A stretch of 64,000 nucleotides of DNA from positions 49,789 through 113,788 of the forward strand of contig CACGKZ010000001.1 of NCBI GenBank assembly GCA_902573835.1, read 5' to 3'. A program made the position numbers and the translations under genes. Shown in pieces: positions 34,366-44,144 of the stretch. The notes beneath the pieces are model-generated. The model made no database searches. It was not told where the DNA came from and saw only the letters and a program-made list of their open reading frames with translations. This stretch comes from an uncultured Pelagibacteraceae bacterium. Its GTDB lineage: Bacteria; Pseudomonadota; Alphaproteobacteria; Pelagibacterales; Pelagibacteraceae. Position 1 is the stretch's first letter; each line of letters begins with the position of its first letter.

Positions 34366-35432
34366 TTTATAATTTCTTGTTTTATAATTTTAATTCCAAA
34401 ACCGTCTAAACCAATAATCTTTTTTTTTGATCTTGATACTAATATCATATTTTTAATGTTTAAATCTTTTATTATTTGAGCTCCTATGCCATAATATCTA
34501 AGTATATTGTTATTTTTTGTTTCCTCGAAAATTTTTTGCTTAAGAGACTTTTTATCTTTAATTATAACTAACGCAAAATCGTTGTAATTAGATAAATATT
34601 TTAAAGATTTTTCTATTTGTTTATTTTTAATATTTAACTTGTTGTTTTTCATTATTTGAGAGAGTACGCGTACTCTTATTGATTTATTTTTATTAAATTT
34701 TCCTCTTTTAACAACAAAACATTCAGAATTATCTACTAAGTTTTTATAAGTCAAAACATCATATTTTTGTTTTTTTATTATTATATTTTTAATTTTTATA
34801 CTTTTAATTAATTTTTCATTTTTTAATCTAAATGAGATTATATCTTCAATACTTGCAATTTTTAATTTATGTTTTTTTGCAAAAATTTTTAAATCTTTTA
34901 GCCTAGCCATTCGTCCGTCTTGGTTCATAACTTCACAAATAACAGCACTTGGATTTAGCTTAGACAACTTGGATATATCTACTGAAGCTTCTGTATGACC
35001 AGCTCTTTCTAGAACTCCTCCTGATCTAGCTACAAGGGGAAAAACATGACCTGGAGAAACTATATCTCTTTTTCTAGAATTTTTACTTATTGCAGTTTTA
35101 ATTGTTTTTGCTCTATCAAATGCTGATATCCCAGTGGTAATTCCCTTTCGTGCTTCGATTGAAATTGTAAATGCTGTTTGCATTCTAGCTTTGTTTAATG
35201 ATGACATGAGTGGCAGATTTAATTCTTCTACTTTTTGTTTAGTAAGAGCTAAGCAAATAAGACCCCTACCATGAGTTGCCATAAAGTTGATATTTTTAGA
35301 ATTGCATTTAGATCCTGGAATTATTAAATCCCCCTCGTTTTCTCTATCTTTGTCATCAACCAAAATAAACATTTTGCCTCTTTTGGCATCTTTTAAAATT
35401 TCTTTTATAGGTGATAAGTGATTTTGGGTCAT
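34362..35432 (-). CDS. ribB: 3,4-dihydroxy-2-butanone-4-phosphate synthase with degenerate GTP cyclohydrolase II domain
   Basis: A 356-residue protein. The N-terminal half (about 1-205) is an intact RibB: DDKDRENEGDLI, FTISIEARKGITTGISAFDRA, GHVFPLVARSGGVLERAGHTEA. The C-terminal half has the overall GTP cyclohydrolase II end (ILRYYGIGAQIIKDLNIKNM then IGLDGFGIKII) but lacks the zinc cysteines and the HxxCLTGD/RCDCG signature; the only cysteine after about 205 is in ECFVVKRG. It therefore probably makes only the DHBP precursor. It overlaps ribH by 4 bases and follows ribE with no gap. Confidence 0.9.
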   Translation of the reverse strand: MTQNHLSPIKEILKDAKRGKMFILVDDKDRENEGDLIIPGSKCNSKNINFMATHGRGLICLALTKQKVEELNLPLMSSLNKARMQTAFTISIEARKGITTGISAFDRAKTIKTAISKNSRKRDIVSPGHVFPLVARSGGVLERAGHTEASVDISKLSKLNPSAVICEVMNQDGRMARLKDLKIFAKKHKLKIASIEDIISFRLKNEKLIKSIKIKNIIIKKQKYDVLTYKNLVDNSECFVVKRGKFNKNKSIRVRVLSQIMKNNKLNIKNKQIEKSLKYLSNYNDFALVIIKDKKSLKQKIFEETKNNNILRYYGIGAQIIKDLNIKNMILVSRSKKKIIGLDGFGIKIIKQEIIK

Positions 35433-36017
35433 TTAATTATTTATATCATGAAGATATTTACCGAAAATATCAAATTCAATATTGACTAGATCATTAGCTT
35501 TCAAATTTTTAAGGTTTGTTAATTTCAAAGTGTGGGGAATTATATTGATTTCAAAAAATTTACTTTTTTTTTTCGAAATGGTTAAAGACACGCCGTTAAT
35601 ATGAATAGAGGCTTTTTCGACTAAAAACTTATTAAATTTTTTGGATGTTTTAATTTGAATTATCCAAGTTTTGTCTAAAATTTTTATATTTAAAATTTTT
35701 CCAACTGTATCAACGTGGCCCTGTGTATAATGGCCAGAAATGTTTTCTCCATATTCTAAAGATTTCTCCATATTTACAATTTTGCCAATTTTGATTTGAG
35801 AAAAATTTGATCTCTTTATTGTTTCTTCGGAAAGATAGAACGTTAACATTTTATTTTTTTTAGATGTTAGAGTTAAGCACACTCCATCGCAAGAAATTGA
35901 ATCGCCCAAGGAATTTTTTTTTAATTTTAAATTAGAGTAAATTGATAGCATCATACTTTTTTTCCCTCTTTTTATATTTCTTACCGTACCTGTATTTTTA
36001 ATAATTCCGTTAAACAT
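35433..36017 (-). CDS. ribE: Riboflavin synthase alpha chain
   Basis: A 194-residue protein with two lumazine-binding repeats: [15 protein letters not shown], then SCDGVCLTLT (first repeat), GHYTQGHVDTVGKI and INGVSLTISK (second repeat). It dismutates two lumazines into riboflavin. One base overlap with the ribD stop and a direct join to ribB. Confidence 0.93.
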   Translation of the reverse strand: MFNGIIKNTGTVRNIKRGKKSMMLSIYSNLKLKKNSLGDSISCDGVCLTLTSKKNKMLTFYLSEETIKRSNFSQIKIGKIVNMEKSLEYGENISGHYTQGHVDTVGKILNIKILDKTWIIQIKTSKKFNKFLVEKASIHINGVSLTISKKKSKFFEINIIPHTLKLTNLKNLKANDLVNIEFDIFGKYLHDINN

Positions 36018-37114
36018 TAATTTAATCTTTCTAAGTATACGTTGTCGTTATTTAAATAAACTTTAAGTCTATTTTTTAGCTTTATCTTTTTAATTAATTT
36101 ATTGCTAGAGTTATTAAAACCATTTATATTCAAACTGGTATCCGTTTTAAAAATATAAATATTATTTAAAAGCTTATTATTTATTAAAAAATTGATAAAT
36201 GTTAAACCAGACTCGATAAATATTCTTGAAAAATTTAATTTAGTAAAAGACCTAAATATCTTTATATAATCTTTTCTTGTGTTCATTTTATCAACCAATA
36301 TTACCTTAGTATTGTTTTTTTTAAGCCAATAAATTTTTTTTTTATTATTATTTGTTGTGTATATATAAATATTTCTATCTATTTTTTTTTTAAAAATATT
36401 CAAATTTTTTTTAATTTTTAAATCCCTATCTAGAATAATTAAATTTGGTGATTTATTTTCCAATCCATTAATTCTACAGTTTAGTAATGAATTATCATTA
36501 TTTATGCTTTTTGAGGTTGATAACAAAGCATTATACTTAGTTCTTAATAAATGTGACAACTTCCGCGATTGCTCATTTGTAATCCATTTTTTCTTTTTAT
36601 TAATAGTAAAATAATCTTTTGATAAGGCCAATTTAGCATCGATTACTGGCAACTTATCTTTTCTGAGTCTATGATAACTTTCATAAAACTTAATAGCCTT
36701 TTCTTTTAAAAAAAACTTACTAATTGATATATTTTTTTTACTAAGTGCTTTCTGAGACTTATTTTTACTTCTTTCATCTATGTCATTAATTGAATAAAAA
36801 ACTCTTTTTACTTTTTTGCTTTTTATAATATTTGTACATGGAGGTGTTTTGCCAAAGTGCGAACATGGTTCAAGTGTTATATAAATATTTGAATTTTTAA
36901 AATTAATATTTTTATTTAAAGCGTTATACTCAGCATGAGGTCTCCCGTTTATTGATGTATATCCACTTGAAATAATGCTACCGTTTTTTTCGACAACACA
37001 TCCTACAGAGGGATTTTCCTTAGTAGAGCCCAAATTTATCTTTGCCAATTCAAATGCCAAAGCTAGATTATCAATATGTTTTGTTTGTGTTTTATTTCTT
37101 TTTTGATTTGCCAT
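36017..37114 (-). CDS. ribD: Riboflavin biosynthesis deaminase/reductase RibD
   Basis: About 365 residues from ATG 37114 ([21 protein letters not shown]); the longer frame from 37177 would overlap nrdR by 86 bases. The N-terminal deaminase zinc site is [12 protein letters not shown] and [13 protein letters not shown]. The C-terminal reductase domain, from about 160, is divergent but has [14 protein letters not shown] and the later [12 protein letters not shown] segment. It carries out the deamination and reduction steps of riboflavin synthesis. It overlaps the nrdR 3' end by 23 bases; an ATG at 37123 is also possible. Confidence 0.88.
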   Translation of the reverse strand: MANQKRNKTQTKHIDNLALAFELAKINLGSTKENPSVGCVVEKNGSIISSGYTSINGRPHAEYNALNKNINFKNSNIYITLEPCSHFGKTPPCTNIIKSKKVKRVFYSINDIDERSKNKSQKALSKKNISISKFFLKEKAIKFYESYHRLRKDKLPVIDAKLALSKDYFTINKKKKWITNEQSRKLSHLLRTKYNALLSTSKSINNDNSLLNCRINGLENKSPNLIILDRDLKIKKNLNIFKKKIDRNIYIYTTNNNKKKIYWLKKNNTKVILVDKMNTRKDYIKIFRSFTKLNFSRIFIESGLTFINFLINNKLLNNIYIFKTDTSLNINGFNNSSNKLIKKIKLKNRLKVYLNNDNVYLERLN

Positions 37115-37559
37115 GTAACTCATCAATATATTCACCAAATTCACCAATTTCTTTAAAATTTGTGTATACTGAGGCAAACCTTATATAGGCAATTTTATCA
37201 AGTTCCTTGAGCTCATCCATTACCTTTCTTCCAATTATACTTGATTGAATTTCTGATTGTCCCATTTCCTCAAGCTCCCTCGAAATTTTTGAAACGATTT
37301 TTTCAGTTGTATCTGAATCAATTGGTCTTTTTTTTAATGCAGTGAAAAGTGATTTTGCTAATTTTTCTCTATCGAATGGTGATCTTCGACCATTTTTTTT
37401 AATTACAGTTAATTCCCTAAATTGAACTCTTTCAAATGTTGTAAAACGTTGACCACCTCCACAAGTACAAACTCTTCTTCTTCTAATTGCTGTTCCATCT
37501 TCTGTTGGTCTTGAATCAACGACGGATGTATCTTTTTCTCGACAAAAAGGACAAATCAT
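37092..37559 (-). CDS. nrdR: Transcriptional repressor NrdR
   Basis: A 155-residue zinc-ribbon/ATP-cone regulator of ribonucleotide reductase genes. It starts [31 protein letters not shown], then the ATP-cone domain [21 protein letters not shown]. The second zinc half reads [14 protein letters not shown], a CxC spacing where CxxC is usual. Gene order nrdR-ribD is typical. It lies 11 bases downstream of glyA. Confidence 0.93.
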   Translation of the reverse strand: MICPFCREKDTSVVDSRPTEDGTAIRRRRVCTCGGGQRFTTFERVQFRELTVIKKNGRRSPFDREKLAKSLFTALKKRPIDSDTTEKIVSKISRELEEMGQSEIQSSIIGRKVMDELKELDKIAYIRFASVYTNFKEIGEFGEYIDELHGKSKKK

Positions 37560-37570
37560 AGAATATTTTA

Positions 37571-38872
37571 TTATCCGCTATATATTGGAAAATCAGAACA
37601 GAGTTCAACAACCTCTTTCTGTACTTCTTTTTCAATTTTAGTATTATTATTTGGGTTTTCTGAAAGTCCTTTAATAACTTTTGTTATAAGTTTTCCAACT
37701 AATTTAAATTCTTCAGCTTGAAAACCTCTTGTTGTTGCAGCAGGCGTTCCTAATCTAATACCTGAAGTAATCATTGGACTTTGCGTGTCAAAAGGAATAC
37801 CATTTTTATTACAAGTTATATTTGCTCTGCCTAAACTTTCTTCAGCATCTTTACCTGTAACTCCATATGGTCTTAAATCCACTAACATTAAATGAGTATC
37901 AGTTCCTCCTGAGAATATTTTAAAGTTATTTTCGATTAGTGTTTCACTTAAAACCTTCGCATTTGAAATAACATTTGATGTATATTTTTTAAATTCTTCG
38001 CTTAATGCTTCTTTAAAGCAAACGGCTTTAGCTGCCACAACATGCATTAACGGCCCGCCTTGAAGACCAGGAAAAACAGCGCTGTTAAATTTTTTATAAA
38101 GAGTTTCATCATTAGTTAAAATTATTCCTCCTCGTGGGCCTCTTAAAACTTTATGTGTAGTTGATGTCACAACATCAGCATACTCCAAAGGATTGGGATA
38201 AGCTCCACCAGCAACTAATCCAGAAAAGTGAGCCATATCAACTAACAAATAAGCGTTTACTTTTTCACAAATATCTTTGAATTTTTTAAAGTTTATAATT
38301 CTTGAATAAGCGCTGCCTCCAGCAATTATTAATTTTGGTTTATGTTCTAAAGCTAACTTTTCTACATTTTCATAATCAATTAAACCTGTATCCTCTTTAA
38401 CGTCATAGTGTACCGCATTAAACCACTTACCTGATTGCGCTGGTTTTGCTCCATGGGTTAAATGCCCACCAGAATTTAAACTCATACCTAGTATAGTGTC
38501 TCCTGGTTTAATTAATGCTAAATATACCGCTCCATTAGCTTGGGCACCTGAGTGCGGCTGGACATTTGCAAATTTACAATTAAAAAGTTTTTTTGCTCTA
38601 TCTATCGCTAAATTTTCTGATATATCAACAAACTCGCAACCTCCATAATATCTTTTACCGGAATAACCCTCGGCATATTTATTTGTTAAAACTGAACCTT
38701 GAGCTTCTAAAACAGCTCTAGAAACAATATTTTCAGATGCAATCAATTCAATATGATTTTTTTGTCTAACAAATTCCTGTGAAATTGAGTTAAAAAGATC
38801 TTTATCCGATTCTTTTAAATCTCTCTCGAAAAAGTCATTTGATATTCTTTTTATTTTAGTTACTGATGACAT
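37571..38872 (-). CDS. glyA: Serine hydroxymethyltransferase
   Basis: A 433-residue PLP enzyme interconverting serine and glycine with tetrahydrofolate. The active-site lysine is in [17 protein letters not shown] (about 234-250); other landmarks are [31 protein letters not shown] and [13 protein letters not shown]-terminal extension of about 12 residues. Glycine/C1 metabolism is central in this lineage; together with DmdA it feeds the methyl-THF/folate pool. Confidence 0.96.
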   Translation of the reverse strand: MSSVTKIKRISNDFFERDLKESDKDLFNSISQEFVRQKNHIELIASENIVSRAVLEAQGSVLTNKYAEGYSGKRYYGGCEFVDISENLAIDRAKKLFNCKFANVQPHSGAQANGAVYLALIKPGDTILGMSLNSGGHLTHGAKPAQSGKWFNAVHYDVKEDTGLIDYENVEKLALEHKPKLIIAGGSAYSRIINFKKFKDICEKVNAYLLVDMAHFSGLVAGGAYPNPLEYADVVTSTTHKVLRGPRGGIILTNDETLYKKFNSAVFPGLQGGPLMHVVAAKAVCFKEALSEEFKKYTSNVISNAKVLSETLIENNFKIFSGGTDTHLMLVDLRPYGVTGKDAEESLGRANITCNKNGIPFDTQSPMITSGIRLGTPAATTRGFQAEEFKLVGKLITKVIKGLSENPNNNTKIEKEVQKEVVELCSDFPIYSG

Positions 38873-39310
38873 TTAAATTTTTTTAACTCTCCTTTTGTGT
38901 CTTCCACCTTCAAATTTTGTATTCAAAAAAATTTTAATAATTCTTTTAATGTCTTTTCTTTTAGTCAATCTTGATCCTAAACACAATACATTAGCATTAT
39001 TATGCTGGCGAGACAATTGGGTTGATTTAATATTATATCCTACAGCAGCCCTAATTCCTTTTGTTTTATTAGCTGAAATTGCCATACCTGTGCCAGAACC
39101 ACAAACTAATATACCTATGTCACTTTTTCTTTTAGAAACTCTATTTGAGACCTTTTTTGCATAATCAGGATAATCAACTGATTTACTCAAAAAAGGTCCT
39201 AAATCTACAGTAGATATTTTTGATTTAATTAAAAGATCTTTGATAAATTCTTTAGTCTCGTAACCTGCGTGATCAGATGAAATACAAATTTTTTTAAATA
39301 TTGAATTCAA
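38873..39310 (-). CDS. rpiB: Ribose-5-phosphate isomerase B
   Basis: A 145-residue LacAB/RpiB protein: ISSDHAGYETKEFIKD at the start, DYPDYAKKVSNRV, then GILVCGSGTGMAISANKTKGIRAA with the active-site cysteine (C70 region), and QHNNANVLCLGSRL. Interconverts ribose 5-phosphate and ribulose 5-phosphate, also supplying riboflavin and nucleotides. It abuts glyA with no gap; the common rpiB-glyA-nrdR-ribD order. Confidence 0.94.
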   Translation of the reverse strand: MNSIFKKICISSDHAGYETKEFIKDLLIKSKISTVDLGPFLSKSVDYPDYAKKVSNRVSKRKSDIGILVCGSGTGMAISANKTKGIRAAVGYNIKSTQLSRQHNNANVLCLGSRLTKRKDIKRIIKIFLNTKFEGGRHKRRVKKI

Positions 39311-39907
39311 TTAGTTGAATCTGTTTTCTAGCATGCAGGCAACAATGTGAATTCTATTTTGTTCACCTCCATTAAAAAAATTATGATATCTTGTATTATT
39401 CGTAATCCAAACTTTTCCGTCGGCTGGCATATGCTTTGCAACGTCCTCTATAACCATTTTACATCCAGGATTAGTTATAATCGGTATATGCAATCTAGGC
39501 TCAGGATCTCTGTGCCAACTTAAAGTAGATCTAGGCTGTTTTAATAATATTCGTACTCTTCCTAACTTAAATTTTTTACTTAATATTTTATAAACTTCCT
39601 CGAAATAAGTGTTTTTAAATTCTTTTGTTATTTCAGAATATTTGGACTCATCTATAGGCTTATCTCTAACAACTTCTTTTCCAGACTCATCTGGTTTTGT
39701 ATAATATATTCCTCTAACATTGTGACCTTGTGTCGAGCTCTCATCACCTGGGATTTGATTCATTGGAATTGCAGCAAAATTTGTTATTCCAAGTGTTTGA
39801 TACTTTGAATTTTTTAAAATTTTTTCAAGTTCAGATCTTAATTTATTAATATCAAATGTTAGATCAGGTACTTGATAGAAGTCTTGGAATGTAGCTGAAT
39901 TAGACAT
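39311..39907 (-). CDS. Aspartyl/asparaginyl beta-hydroxylase-like dioxygenase
   Basis: A 198-residue protein with the double-stranded beta-helix pattern of the aspartyl/asparaginyl beta-hydroxylase family: metal motif WHRDPEPRLHIPI (H-x-D, about 132-144), then VWITNNTRYHNFFNGGEQNRIHIVACM with the second histidine and the 2-oxoglutarate-binding arginine. Substrate unknown: peptide aspartate or a small molecule. It stops immediately before rpiB and starts 78 bases from the divergent hemB. Confidence 0.72.
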   Translation of the reverse strand: MSNSATFQDFYQVPDLTFDINKLRSELEKILKNSKYQTLGITNFAAIPMNQIPGDESSTQGHNVRGIYYTKPDESGKEVVRDKPIDESKYSEITKEFKNTYFEEVYKILSKKFKLGRVRILLKQPRSTLSWHRDPEPRLHIPIITNPGCKMVIEDVAKHMPADGKVWITNNTRYHNFFNGGEQNRIHIVACMLENRFN

Positions 39908-39918
39908 ATTTAACTATT

Positions 39919-39944
39919 AAATTACTTTGCTTATAAGGTATAAT
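39919..39944 (+). promoter_or_regulatory. Candidate hemB promoter
   Basis: TATAAT at 39939-39944 lies 42 bases before the hemB ATG. The best -35 is a poor ATTAAA-type match 17 bases upstream. The only exact consensus -10 in this divergent intergenic region, but AT-rich DNA produces such boxes by chance. Confidence 0.3.
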
Positions 39945-39985
39945 ATTATATTTGTCGCATAAATAATATTATAAAAATTTAAAAA

Positions 39986-40981
39986 ATGAAGATTTTAGGC
40001 AAATTTCCATCAACAAGATTGAGAAGAGTTCGCAACTCTGATTGGGTTAGGAGACTAATATCAGAAAACAACTTATCCGCAGATGATTTAATTTTACCAA
40101 TATTTTTAACTGAAGGTAAAAATAAAAAAGAAAAAATTAAGACAATGCCAGGTATCTACAGATATTCTTTAGATAAATTATCAAGCATATTAGATGAAGC
40201 AGAAAAATTTAAGATACCTATGATAGCGCTTTTTCCAAATACTTCTAATCATCAAAGAGATCATAACGGTTCTGAAGCGCTAAATGAAAATAATCTTGTT
40301 TGTAGAGCAATTAAATTTATAAAAAAAAAATATAATAAATTTGGAGTTATGACTGATGTTGCTTTAGATCCATATACATCTCACGGTCACGATGGAATAA
40401 TACTAAACGGTAAAATTGATAATGATGAAACTCTAAAGATTTTAGAGAAACAAGCTTTATTACAAGCATCAGTAGGTTCCGATGTTGTTGCCCCTTCAGA
40501 TATGATGGACGGAAGAATAGGAATTATTAGAAAGGCTTTAGATAAGAAAAAATTAAAAGATACTCAAATACTATCTTATGCTGTTAAATACGCTTCAAGT
40601 TTTTACGGGCCATTTAGAGATGCAATAGGATCGAAACAAAAATTAAAAGGTGATAAAAAAACTTACCAAATGGATATGAGAAATTATACAGAGTCTTTAA
40701 GAGAAGTTGGTTTAGATATTAAAGAGGGAGCTGACTTTGTTATGGTAAAACCTGGAATGCCTTATCTTGACATTATAAGTCAAATAAAACAAAATTTTAA
40801 AATACCAGTATTTTCATATCAAGTTTCAGGAGAGTACTCGATGATTGTTAATTCTATTAAAAATAAAAGTTTAAATGAAAATGTTGTCTATGAAAGTTTA
40901 ATTTCACTGAAAAGAGCGGGCTCAAATGCTATAGTAACTTATTTTGCATTAGATATTGTAAAAAAAATAAACAAATATTAG
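39986..40981 (+). CDS. hemB: Porphobilinogen synthase (delta-aminolevulinate dehydratase)
   Basis: A 331-residue heme-pathway enzyme joining two 5-aminolevulinates. Conserved blocks: RLRRVRNSDWVRRLI, LILPIFLTEGKNKKE, TDVALDPYTSHGHDG (about 127-141, metal-site region without the three-cysteine zinc set, so probably magnesium-type), YAVKYASSFYGPFRDA with the first active-site lysine and ADFVMVKPGMPYLD with the Schiff-base lysine. It overlaps recO convergently by 4 bases. Confidence 0.95.
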   Translation: MKILGKFPSTRLRRVRNSDWVRRLISENNLSADDLILPIFLTEGKNKKEKIKTMPGIYRYSLDKLSSILDEAEKFKIPMIALFPNTSNHQRDHNGSEALNENNLVCRAIKFIKKKYNKFGVMTDVALDPYTSHGHDGIILNGKIDNDETLKILEKQALLQASVGSDVVAPSDMMDGRIGIIRKALDKKKLKDTQILSYAVKYASSFYGPFRDAIGSKQKLKGDKKTYQMDMRNYTESLREVGLDIKEGADFVMVKPGMPYLDIISQIKQNFKIPVFSYQVSGEYSMIVNSIKNKSLNENVVYESLISLKRAGSNAIVTYFALDIVKKINKY

Positions 40982-41646
40982 GAAAAACAACTTTCAAAAA
41001 GTACCCTGGACTTTGGCAAGTACAAATTATTAGGTAAAAAAAATTTATTTAACATCAGATTCCGAGTAAAAGATAAAGCGTGATTTATGATTTCTTTTGA
41101 AAAACTGTCTGGAATTTTGCCATTAATGATGAACTTTGGAACTTTATATGAAATATTATCTATGTTTATAGATAAGATATCCTTTGAAGAACTTGATTGG
41201 TCAGTTGTAAATCCAAAACCTAATTCCTTAATAAGATTTACCTCCCAAAATGAATAAATTAAAGGCCAACTTTTATCATCTAAATTTTTTATTAGATTAT
41301 CTAATGATAAATAAATATTATTATGCGATTCTTCATCTGGTAATAAAGAGTTAAGTAAGTCTGCAATTGATAAAATTAGGTAAGATCTTTTTTTATCATT
41401 AAAATATCTTGGGCTAATAGCTTCTATAATTTCAGTTTTTAAATAACCTAATTTGTTACGATTTTTTGAGTTGTGTATTAAAAATATTTTATTTCCTATT
41501 TGTAAATAGTTTTTAATCTTTCTTGAAGTACCTCCATAAACTATTCCTGAAATTTTACCGTGTGTTTTAGTAAAAGCACTAATTATAACAGCATTTTCTC
41601 GAAACTTTTTTTTACTTAATAAATAGCCCTCGTCCTCCCAGTTCAT
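40978..41646 (-). CDS. recO: DNA repair protein RecO
   Basis: A 222-residue RecO, which loads RecA with RecF/RecR. The N-terminal OB domain MNWEDEGYLLSKKKFRENAVIISAFTKTHG is clear, including the pattern DEGxxLxxxxxxExxxIxxxxT. A C-terminal helical region follows; the zinc cysteines found in some RecO are absent. The shorter, divergent form fits a reduced genome. It overlaps rnc by 4 bases. Confidence 0.88.
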   Translation of the reverse strand: MNWEDEGYLLSKKKFRENAVIISAFTKTHGKISGIVYGGTSRKIKNYLQIGNKIFLIHNSKNRNKLGYLKTEIIEAISPRYFNDKKRSYLILSIADLLNSLLPDEESHNNIYLSLDNLIKNLDDKSWPLIYSFWEVNLIKELGFGFTTDQSSSSKDILSINIDNISYKVPKFIINGKIPDSFSKEIINHALSFTRNLMLNKFFLPNNLYLPKSRVLFESCFS

Positions 41647-42308
41647 ATTTTCAAATCTTCAATTAATTTTTTTGCTGCATTTTGTTGGGCTTCTTTTTTT
41701 GATGATCCAGTTGCAGTAATCATTTTTGAATTAGGTGTTTTGGCTGTGACTTTAAAAATTGGCTTATGATGAGGTCCAGATGTTTTTAACAAAGTATAAG
41801 TAGGTAGTTTTTTAAATTTTTTAAGACTGTATTCTTGTAATTTTGTTTTTGAGTCAACAATAGTTAAATCAGACTGCTTGAGAGAAGAATCCCAATATTT
41901 TAAAATAAATTTCTCTGCATTTTTTAAATTGCCATCTACAAAAATTGCTCCAATAAGTGCCTCTAAACAATCCCCAGAAATTTTTTCATTTTTGTGCTCA
42001 TTTTTTTTATAATTTGAACCTAATAACATGTATTTTTTTAAATTTAGTATATTAGCAATTTCTGCACATTTTTTTTTATTAACAAGATTTGCATATTTTT
42101 TGTCTATAACACCTTCTTTCTCTTTAGGATATTTAATTAGTAAATTTTTTGAGATCACTAGCCCTAAAACTCTATCTCCTAAAAATTCAAGTTTTTCATT
42201 ATTAATATTTTCATCATAGCTTTTATGGGTTAAACACCGTGTCAATAGGTCTTTAGAATTAAATTTGTATTTAATAACCTCCTCTAAATCTTTAAATCTA
42301 CTTATCAT
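41643..42308 (-). CDS. rnc: Ribonuclease III
   Basis: A 221-residue double-strand RNA endonuclease. The catalytic signature NNEKLEFLGDRVLGLVIS is at about 35-52, ISGDCLEALIGAIFVDG at about 110-126, and a C-terminal dsRNA-binding domain (TKLQEYSLKKFKKLPTY ... GSSKKEAQQNAAKKLIE) fills 153-220. It overlaps lepB and recO by 4 bases each; the lepB-rnc order is typical. Confidence 0.95.
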   Translation of the reverse strand: MISRFKDLEEVIKYKFNSKDLLTRCLTHKSYDENINNEKLEFLGDRVLGLVISKNLLIKYPKEKEGVIDKKYANLVNKKKCAEIANILNLKKYMLLGSNYKKNEHKNEKISGDCLEALIGAIFVDGNLKNAEKFILKYWDSSLKQSDLTIVDSKTKLQEYSLKKFKKLPTYTLLKTSGPHHKPIFKVTAKTPNSKMITATGSSKKEAQQNAAKKLIEDLKI

Positions 42309-43042
42309 AATTTTTTAAAAGTTCTTTTAAATCTAAAAGAGTCTTTCCAATTCCAAAATTTTAAAACACTGCTATTTAATGTATCATTTGAAAAAAAAAT
42401 TAGTTCTGCTTTTCCAACTAAATTTAACTTATTTACGTAGCCTACTTCGGATAAAAATCTGCTATCCTTAGAACAGTCTCTATTATCTCCTAGTAAAAAA
42501 TAATTGTTATCTGGTACTGTGTACACATCTGTATTTTGAAGTGTTCCAGCACTATTATAGACAGCTTTATATTTTACTCCATTTGGTAATGTTTCCTCAT
42601 AAATTTTTACAGGAAAATTTATTTTACCACATCTAATACTCATACTTTCATCTACTTTCTTTTTTATTATTTTCTTTTTATTTAAATAAATATCTCCATT
42701 TATAAATTGTAGGGTATCACCCGGCTTGCCTATTAATCTTTTAATGTAATCAGTTCTATTGTCTGAGGGTGTTTTAAAGACAACTAGATCTCCTCTTTGC
42801 GGTTCTTTGAAAAATATTCTTTTTTTATATAGGGGTGGACTAAATGGAAATGAATGTTTGCTATAACCATAAGCGAATTTAGAAACAAATAATCTATCAC
42901 CAACAAGCAAAGTTGGTTCCATTGATGAGGATGGAATATAAAAAGGCTGATACAACAAAGATCTTAAAAGCACAGCAATAATAAGAGCATAAATAAGAGT
43001 TTTGATATTATCTATTACAACATTTTTTATATTTTTTTTCAT
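42305..43042 (-). CDS. lepB: Signal peptidase I
   Basis: A 245-residue membrane serine protease removing signal peptides. One N-terminal transmembrane helix (about 8-28), then the nucleophile motif PSSSMEPTLLVGDRLFVSKF (serine near 39), the general-base lysine in DYIKRLIGKPGD (near 98), and GDNRDCSKDSR further on. Processes exported proteins such as the binding protein and transglycosylase here. It overlaps acpS and rnc by 4 bases. Confidence 0.95.
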   Translation of the reverse strand: MKKNIKNVVIDNIKTLIYALIIAVLLRSLLYQPFYIPSSSMEPTLLVGDRLFVSKFAYGYSKHSFPFSPPLYKKRIFFKEPQRGDLVVFKTPSDNRTDYIKRLIGKPGDTLQFINGDIYLNKKKIIKKKVDESMSIRCGKINFPVKIYEETLPNGVKYKAVYNSAGTLQNTDVYTVPDNNYFLLGDNRDCSKDSRFLSEVGYVNKLNLVGKAELIFFSNDTLNSSVLKFWNWKDSFRFKRTFKKL

Positions 43043-43422
43043 ATTGAAATTGTAACAAACGCAACGGCATAATCTTTTTCGTCAGCAATTGACAAAGAGA
43101 TTTTATATATTTTTTTTTTTAGTTTTCTCTCAACAATTTTTTTTGTCTTATTAATCAACTTTATATATGGTTTACCAGATTTTTCATTTAAAACGACGAT
43201 TTCATTGAAACTAATACCTTTAGATATACCTGTTCCTAAAGCTTTTGAGAATGCCTCTTTAGCAGCAAATCTTTTTGCAAAACAATTAGAATTTACTTTA
43301 CTTCTTTTACACTTTAAAATTTCTTCCTTACTGTATATTCTTGATAAAAATGGTTTTTTGTTAAGAGATTTTTTTAATCTATTCACTTGTATTATATCAG
43401 TACCAACACCAAATAGTTTCAT
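43039..43422 (-). CDS. acpS: Holo-[acyl-carrier-protein] synthase
   Basis: A 127-residue phosphopantetheinyl transferase. GVGTDIIQVNRLKK at the N-terminus carries the magnesium aspartate, and CFAKRFAAKEAFSKALGTGI holds the KxxxKEA signature. It activates acyl carrier protein with CoA. The pdxJ-acpS-lepB-rnc order is common; overlaps of 4 bases on both sides. Confidence 0.94.
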   Translation of the reverse strand: MKLFGVGTDIIQVNRLKKSLNKKPFLSRIYSKEEILKCKRSKVNSNCFAKRFAAKEAFSKALGTGISKGISFNEIVVLNEKSGKPYIKLINKTKKIVERKLKKKIYKISLSIADEKDYAVAFVTISI

Positions 43423-44144
43423 TTATGCAAAATCCTTTTAAATTTTTTAATAGTTTTGCTTAAACCTTCAAAAATTGATTCTCCAATTAGAAAATGTCCA
43501 ATATTAAATTCTTTAATTCCTTTAACTTTTTTTAATATTTTAGCAGATTTAAAAGTCAGACCATGGCCTGCATGTACCTCTAAACCTAATTTGTTACCTA
43601 AAATAACAGCTTTTTTAATCCTATTAAGTTCGTAATTGAAATTTTTATTGTCATTAACAAGATTGCAAAATCTCCCTGTGTGAATTTCTACACAATCAAC
43701 ATTTAATTCTTGAGACTTTTTAATATCTTGGATGCTAGGTTCAATAAATAAACTCACTCTAAATCTATTTTTTTTTAGTTTTTTTATCAATTTATTCAAA
43801 AACCTATTCCTATGGTTTAAATTTAAACCACCTTCTGTAGTTAATTCTTGCCTTTTCTCTGGAACGATACAAATAAAATCTGGTTTGCTTTTTAAAGCTA
43901 TTTTTAGCATTTCGTTCGTAGCGGCTATTTCTAGATTAAGTGGAATTTTTAATTTCGATTTAATTTCTTTAAGATCAAATTCTCTTATGTGACGTCTATC
44001 TTCTCTTAAATGTATTGTAACAGACTCAGCCCCGCTCTTCTGAGCCAATAAAGCTGCTCTCAATGGGCTAGGATAAGCTTCACCTCTTGCGTTTCTTACA
44101 GTTGCAACATGATCTATATTTACTCCAAGTCTGATTTTACTCAT
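43419..44144 (-). CDS. pdxJ: Pyridoxine 5'-phosphate synthase
   Basis: A 241-residue TIM-barrel enzyme forming pyridoxine 5'-phosphate. Hallmarks: LGVNIDHVATVRNARG at the start, GAESVTIHLREDRRHI near 35, and VEIHTGRF and LEVHAGHGLTFKSA in the second half. Its start overlaps pyrE's stop by one base; its stop overlaps acpS by 4 bases. Confidence 0.95.
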   Translation of the reverse strand: MSKIRLGVNIDHVATVRNARGEAYPSPLRAALLAQKSGAESVTIHLREDRRHIREFDLKEIKSKLKIPLNLEIAATNEMLKIALKSKPDFICIVPEKRQELTTEGGLNLNHRNRFLNKLIKKLKKNRFRVSLFIEPSIQDIKKSQELNVDCVEIHTGRFCNLVNDNKNFNYELNRIKKAVILGNKLGLEVHAGHGLTFKSAKILKKVKGIKEFNIGHFLIGESIFEGLSKTIKKFKRILHK

